Of a stretch of 64,000 nt of DNA, positions 61,626-64,000 are shown one piece after another. The notes under the pieces are model-generated. The model had not been told where the DNA came from. It saw only the letters and a program-made list of their open reading frames with translations, and did no database searches. The position numbers and the translations under genes are program-made. The stretch covers positions 220,095 to 284,094 of the forward strand of contig NZ_VWRQ01000008.1 in assembly GCF_008635795.1 (NCBI RefSeq), given 5' to 3'. Origin of the DNA: Paenibacillus tepidiphilus (lineage in GTDB: Bacteria > Bacillota > Bacilli > Paenibacillales > Paenibacillaceae). The stretch's first letter is position 1. Every line of letters starts with the position of its first letter.

Positions 61626-62306
61626 ATGGCTAGAATACTCGTAGTGGACGATGATCCGCATATCCGCGAGCTGGTGGAGGTGTTCCTGAAGGCGGAGGGC
61701 ATGGATGAAGTGCTTGCCGCAGCCGATGGAAGAGAAGCGCTGGCGCTGATGGAGGAGAAGGGGGCGGATCTGGCGATTATCGACATCATGATGCCGAAGA
61801 TGGACGGCTGGGAGCTGTGCCGGGCGCTGCGGCAGAAATATGATCTTCCCCTTCTTATGCTGACAGCCAAAGGCGAGACCACGCAAATTGTGAAGGGCTT
61901 TGAGCTGGGGGCAGACGATTATCTCGTCAAGCCCTTTGAACCTCCGGTGCTGATGGCAAGGGTCAAGGCCCTGCTGAAGCGGTACCGGATTTCGGCTGCA
62001 CAGAGCGTCACTGTCGGCAGGCTGCGCATGAACCGGCAGACCTACGAGATTTCCTCGGAATATGGCGAAATGACGCTTCCGCTGAAGGAATACGAGCTGC
62101 TGTTCAAGCTGGCGAGCTACCCCGGCCAGACGCTGACCCGTGACCGGCTGATCGAGGAAATCTGGGGCTATGATTACGAGGGGAACGAGCGAACGCTGGA
62201 CGTGCATGTTGGGCGCTTGCGCGAGCGTTTTCCGAAGGAGAAATACGGCTTCAGCATCCGCACAATCCGCGGACTGGGCTACCGGCTGGAGGGCAACACG
62301 GAATGA
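61626..62306 (+). CDS. OmpR/PhoB-family response regulator
   Basis: 226 residues. The receiver domain has DDD near the N-terminus, the phospho-acceptor Asp in IIDIMMPKMDGWE, and Lys in LVKPFEPP. The C-terminal winged helix ends IRTIRGLGYRL. The linker and effector regions, including IWGYDYEGNERTLDVHVGRLRERF, resemble the HssR (heme-response) group. AGAGGGGACAG precedes the ATG. It overlaps the kinase gene by 4 bases. Confidence 0.93.
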   Translation: MARILVVDDDPHIRELVEVFLKAEGMDEVLAAADGREALALMEEKGADLAIIDIMMPKMDGWELCRALRQKYDLPLLMLTAKGETTQIVKGFELGADDYLVKPFEPPVLMARVKALLKRYRISAAQSVTVGRLRMNRQTYEISSEYGEMTLPLKEYELLFKLASYPGQTLTRDRLIEEIWGYDYEGNERTLDVHVGRLRERFPKEKYGFSIRTIRGLGYRLEGNTE

Positions 62307-63358
62307 CCAGACTGCAGATGGTAATCAAAGCGACCTTGGGTGTAATGGCCTGGAGCGCCCTTTTATATCTATTGTGGAACGGCTCTTATTTCGGTGTGGA
62401 GTGGCTGATTCAGCATTATCATTGGCAGCTCTCGGCATATAATGCGTATTTGCTGGTGATGGTGGGACACTTCGTGCTGCTGATTGTTGGCGCCGGAATT
62501 ATCGCCTTTGCTACGCGCGGCAAAGAACGCGCCTTCTATATCCCGATCATTACGGCGATCCGGCAAATATCCAAGGGGGATTTCCAGGTCGCCCTCCAAA
62601 ATGATAAGCGCTACGGCCAGTTCGGCGAAATTGTGGAGGGCATCAACGAGATGGCCAGCGAGCTGAGCCGGATGGAGACCATGCGCCAGGATTTCATCTC
62701 GAATGTCTCGCATGAAATCCAGTCGCCCCTGACCTCGATCCGCGGCTTTGCCCGTGCGCTGCGCAGGGAGGATCTAAGCCCGGAGACCAAGCGCCATTAC
62801 CTCGACATTATCGAAGCGGAGGGAAGCCGCTTGTCGGGCCTTGGCGATAACCTGCTCAAGCTGTCGGCACTGGAGGCGGAAAGCGCCCCGCTCGAAATAA
62901 AGACCTACCGGCTTGACCGGCAGCTGCGGGATATGATTCTGGCCTGCGAGCCGCAATGGCTCGGCAAGGACATCGAGGTGGAGGCGGAGCTGGAGGAGCT
63001 TGCGGTACCCGCTGTGCAGGATTTGCTGAGCCAGGTCTGGACGAACCTGCTGCATAACAGCATCAAGTTCACGCCGCCGGGCGGACACATTACGGTACGG
63101 CTGCGGCGGGACGGAGACTCCGCCGAAGCGGAGGTCTGCGATACCGGCATCGGCATCGCGGAGGAAGATCTGCCGCGCATCTTCGAGCGTTTCTACAAGG
63201 CCGACAAGGCCCGCAGCGCCAGCGGCGGCGGCAGCGGGCTGGGCCTGTCTCTCGCCAAGAAGATCGTCGACATTCACGGCGGCACGATCAGCGCCTTAAG
63301 CCGCCCCGGCGAGGGTACGGCGGTAAGGGTGCGCCTGCCGCTGGAGCGGCGGGGATGA
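62303..63358 (+). CDS. Sensor histidine kinase
   Basis: 351 residues. Two N-terminal membrane helices (about 8-28 and 47-68) are separated by only about 20 residues, so there is no extracellular sensor domain. HAMP-like segment ISKGDFQVALQND, phospho-acceptor His in NVSHEIQSPLTSIRG, N-box NLLHNSIKF, and G-boxes DTGIGIAEED and GGGSGLGLSLAKK are intact. Signals may be sensed in or at the membrane, as in antibiotic-sensing BceS-like kinases. No transporter lies beside it in the visible part. Kinase and regulator are translationally coupled. Confidence 0.93.
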   Translation: MTRLQMVIKATLGVMAWSALLYLLWNGSYFGVEWLIQHYHWQLSAYNAYLLVMVGHFVLLIVGAGIIAFATRGKERAFYIPIITAIRQISKGDFQVALQNDKRYGQFGEIVEGINEMASELSRMETMRQDFISNVSHEIQSPLTSIRGFARALRREDLSPETKRHYLDIIEAEGSRLSGLGDNLLKLSALEAESAPLEIKTYRLDRQLRDMILACEPQWLGKDIEVEAELEELAVPAVQDLLSQVWTNLLHNSIKFTPPGGHITVRLRRDGDSAEAEVCDTGIGIAEEDLPRIFERFYKADKARSASGGGSGLGLSLAKKIVDIHGGTISALSRPGEGTAVRVRLPLERRG

Positions 63359-63949
63359 TAGCTGAGAGCTGCACAGGCATATTATCCGGGATAATATACC
63401 TTGATGCATGCCGCTAGGGTGCGCAGTTGCCAGACACTGAGACACGGCTTGGCCGCTGCCGGGCCTGTTAAGCTAATCGGCAACTATTAACTAAGATAAG
63501 CTGAACTTATGAGTTACCCGCATGAGGCGGGAAGGTGGCTCCAATCAAGTTGCGGGCTTCCAGCGGTAGCCGTCCGTTCGTTACTGCTATGTGCGGTGCG
63601 ATGAGGGCGTTAATAACGCGAACAGGGCGATAGACAACACAGTACCGGCCGACCGTTACTAAATGTAGGCGAAAAACCGACCACAATGGGCTGGCGCGAG
63701 GGTAAAAGGGCCAAATGTAGGTGAAAAACCGACCATAATGGGCCACCGCGAGGGTAAAAGGGCTAAATGTAGGTGAAAAACCGACCATAATGGGCCACCG
63801 CGAGGGTAAAAGGGCTAAATGTAGGCGAAAAACTGACCACAATGAGCTAGTGCGAGGGTAGACGGGCCTGGTGTCTCCACAGCCCCCTAATTAAGTTGGA
63901 GCCCTCCCCACGAAAATGTAGACTTAATACATGGAGGAGGATGAGCTTA
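63359..63949. other. 591-bp gene-free region with tandem repeats at the right end
   Basis: After the kinase stop there is no clear gene or strong terminator. 63661-63868 is filled by tandem repeats. The stretch 63870-63949 precedes a truncated gene and may include an insertion-sequence end, though no inverted terminal repeat can be tested within the window. Confidence 0.6.
63661..63868. repeat. Four tandem copies of a 52-bp repeat
   Basis: Units start at 63661, 63713, 63765 and 63817, each beginning AAATGTAGG. The two central units are almost identical; the outer ones have more changes. Each unit contains GAAAAAC(C/T)GACCA and GCGAGGGTA. There are no spacers, so this is not a CRISPR array. 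Confidence 0.9.
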
Positions 63950-64000
63950 ATGGGAAAAATGTCCGCACAGAGAGAAAAGGCTGCACAAGAGGTCTTGTCT
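63950..64000 (+). CDS. Start of an unidentified gene, cut by the window end
   Basis: ATG at 63950 follows GGAGGAGGATG. Only 17 codons are visible, giving MGKMSAQREKAAQEVLS, which is hydrophilic and helical. It could be the start of an insertion-sequence transposase helper (helix-turn-helix OrfA), given the repeats to its left, but this cannot be decided from what is visible. Confidence 0.4.
   Translation, partial: MGKMSAQREKAAQEVLS

Noticed and set aside
63507..63842. A 111-codon open frame on the minus strand across the tandem repeats
   Set aside because: It is produced by the 52-bp repeats, has no ribosome site, and its protein shows only repeat-derived pattern. Treated as a repeat, not a gene.
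63661..63868. CRISPR-like array
   Set aside because: The repeats are directly adjacent with no unique spacers, and no cas genes are present.

Overview
The window looks like chromosomal DNA of a spore-forming, GC-rich member of the Bacillales, most likely Paenibacillus or a close relative. The evidence is a complete gerA-gerB-gerC germinant receptor operon, a Spo0E-type phosphatase, a lipoteichoic acid synthase, CidA/CidB-type proteins, AGGAGG-type ribosome binding sites with frequent GTG and TTG starts, and short intergenic repeat families. No tRNA, rRNA, prophage or CRISPR array was found. The only hint of a mobile element is a gene start at the right edge.

Layout. 1-8.1 kb: end of a membrane transport gene, an MHYT-GGDEF-EAL cyclic-di-GMP protein converging on a chemotaxis receptor, a MarR regulator and an LTA synthase. 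8.3-14.3 kb: a nuclease-helicase fusion of the XPD/DinG type, a Gfo/Idh/MocA dehydrogenase, cidAB with a divergent LysR gene, and Spo0E. 14.4-21.1 kb: a MarR gene followed by a heterodimeric ABC exporter, then an MMPL transporter. 21.2-26.8 kb: a leftward MacAB-like efflux operon with two ATPases, one carrying an AbrB-like tail. 26.8-27.6 kb: a gene-free stretch with a 22-bp repeat family. 27.6-33.3 kb: a Rieske oxidoreductase, the ger operon and a PerR-like Fur regulator. 33.7-42.4 kb: a HemD-like protein, a ThuA-like protein, a phasin-like/AarF pair, a DEAD-box helicase with a long Arg/Gly-rich tail, a VanY-like peptidase, a DUF3243 protein and a luciferase-like oxidoreductase. 42.5-54 kb is redox and one-carbon metabolism: glutathione peroxidase, formate-THF ligase, NADH oxidase, an HxlR/MFS/aldo-keto reductase group, a formate/nitrite channel and a molybdopterin oxidoreductase. 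54-63.4 kb: two MFS transporters, two GNAT acetyltransferases, a MOSC protein, a DUF2164 protein, glutaminyl-tRNA synthetase, MobA and a two-component system. The right end holds four tandem 52-bp repeats and a truncated gene.

How it fits together. The clearest shared theme is oxygen/redox control. The NADH oxidase promoter carries three TGTGA-N6-TCACA-type palindromes, and the formate/nitrite channel gene has two related ones upstream. That channel lies just before a formate-dehydrogenase-like molybdoenzyme, formate-THF ligase is nearby, and mobA (cofactor maturation) lies further right. This suggests an Fnr- or Rex-controlled formate/NADH set. A second theme is envelope stress and export: the MarR-controlled ABC pair with an operator overlapping its -10 box, the MMPL pump, the MacAB-like operon, CidAB, LTA synthase and the two-component system.

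The least explained items are a promoter-hairpin-terminator unit before the DEAD-box helicase gene that may be a structured RNA, the ATPase-AbrB fusion, and the three intergenic repeat families.
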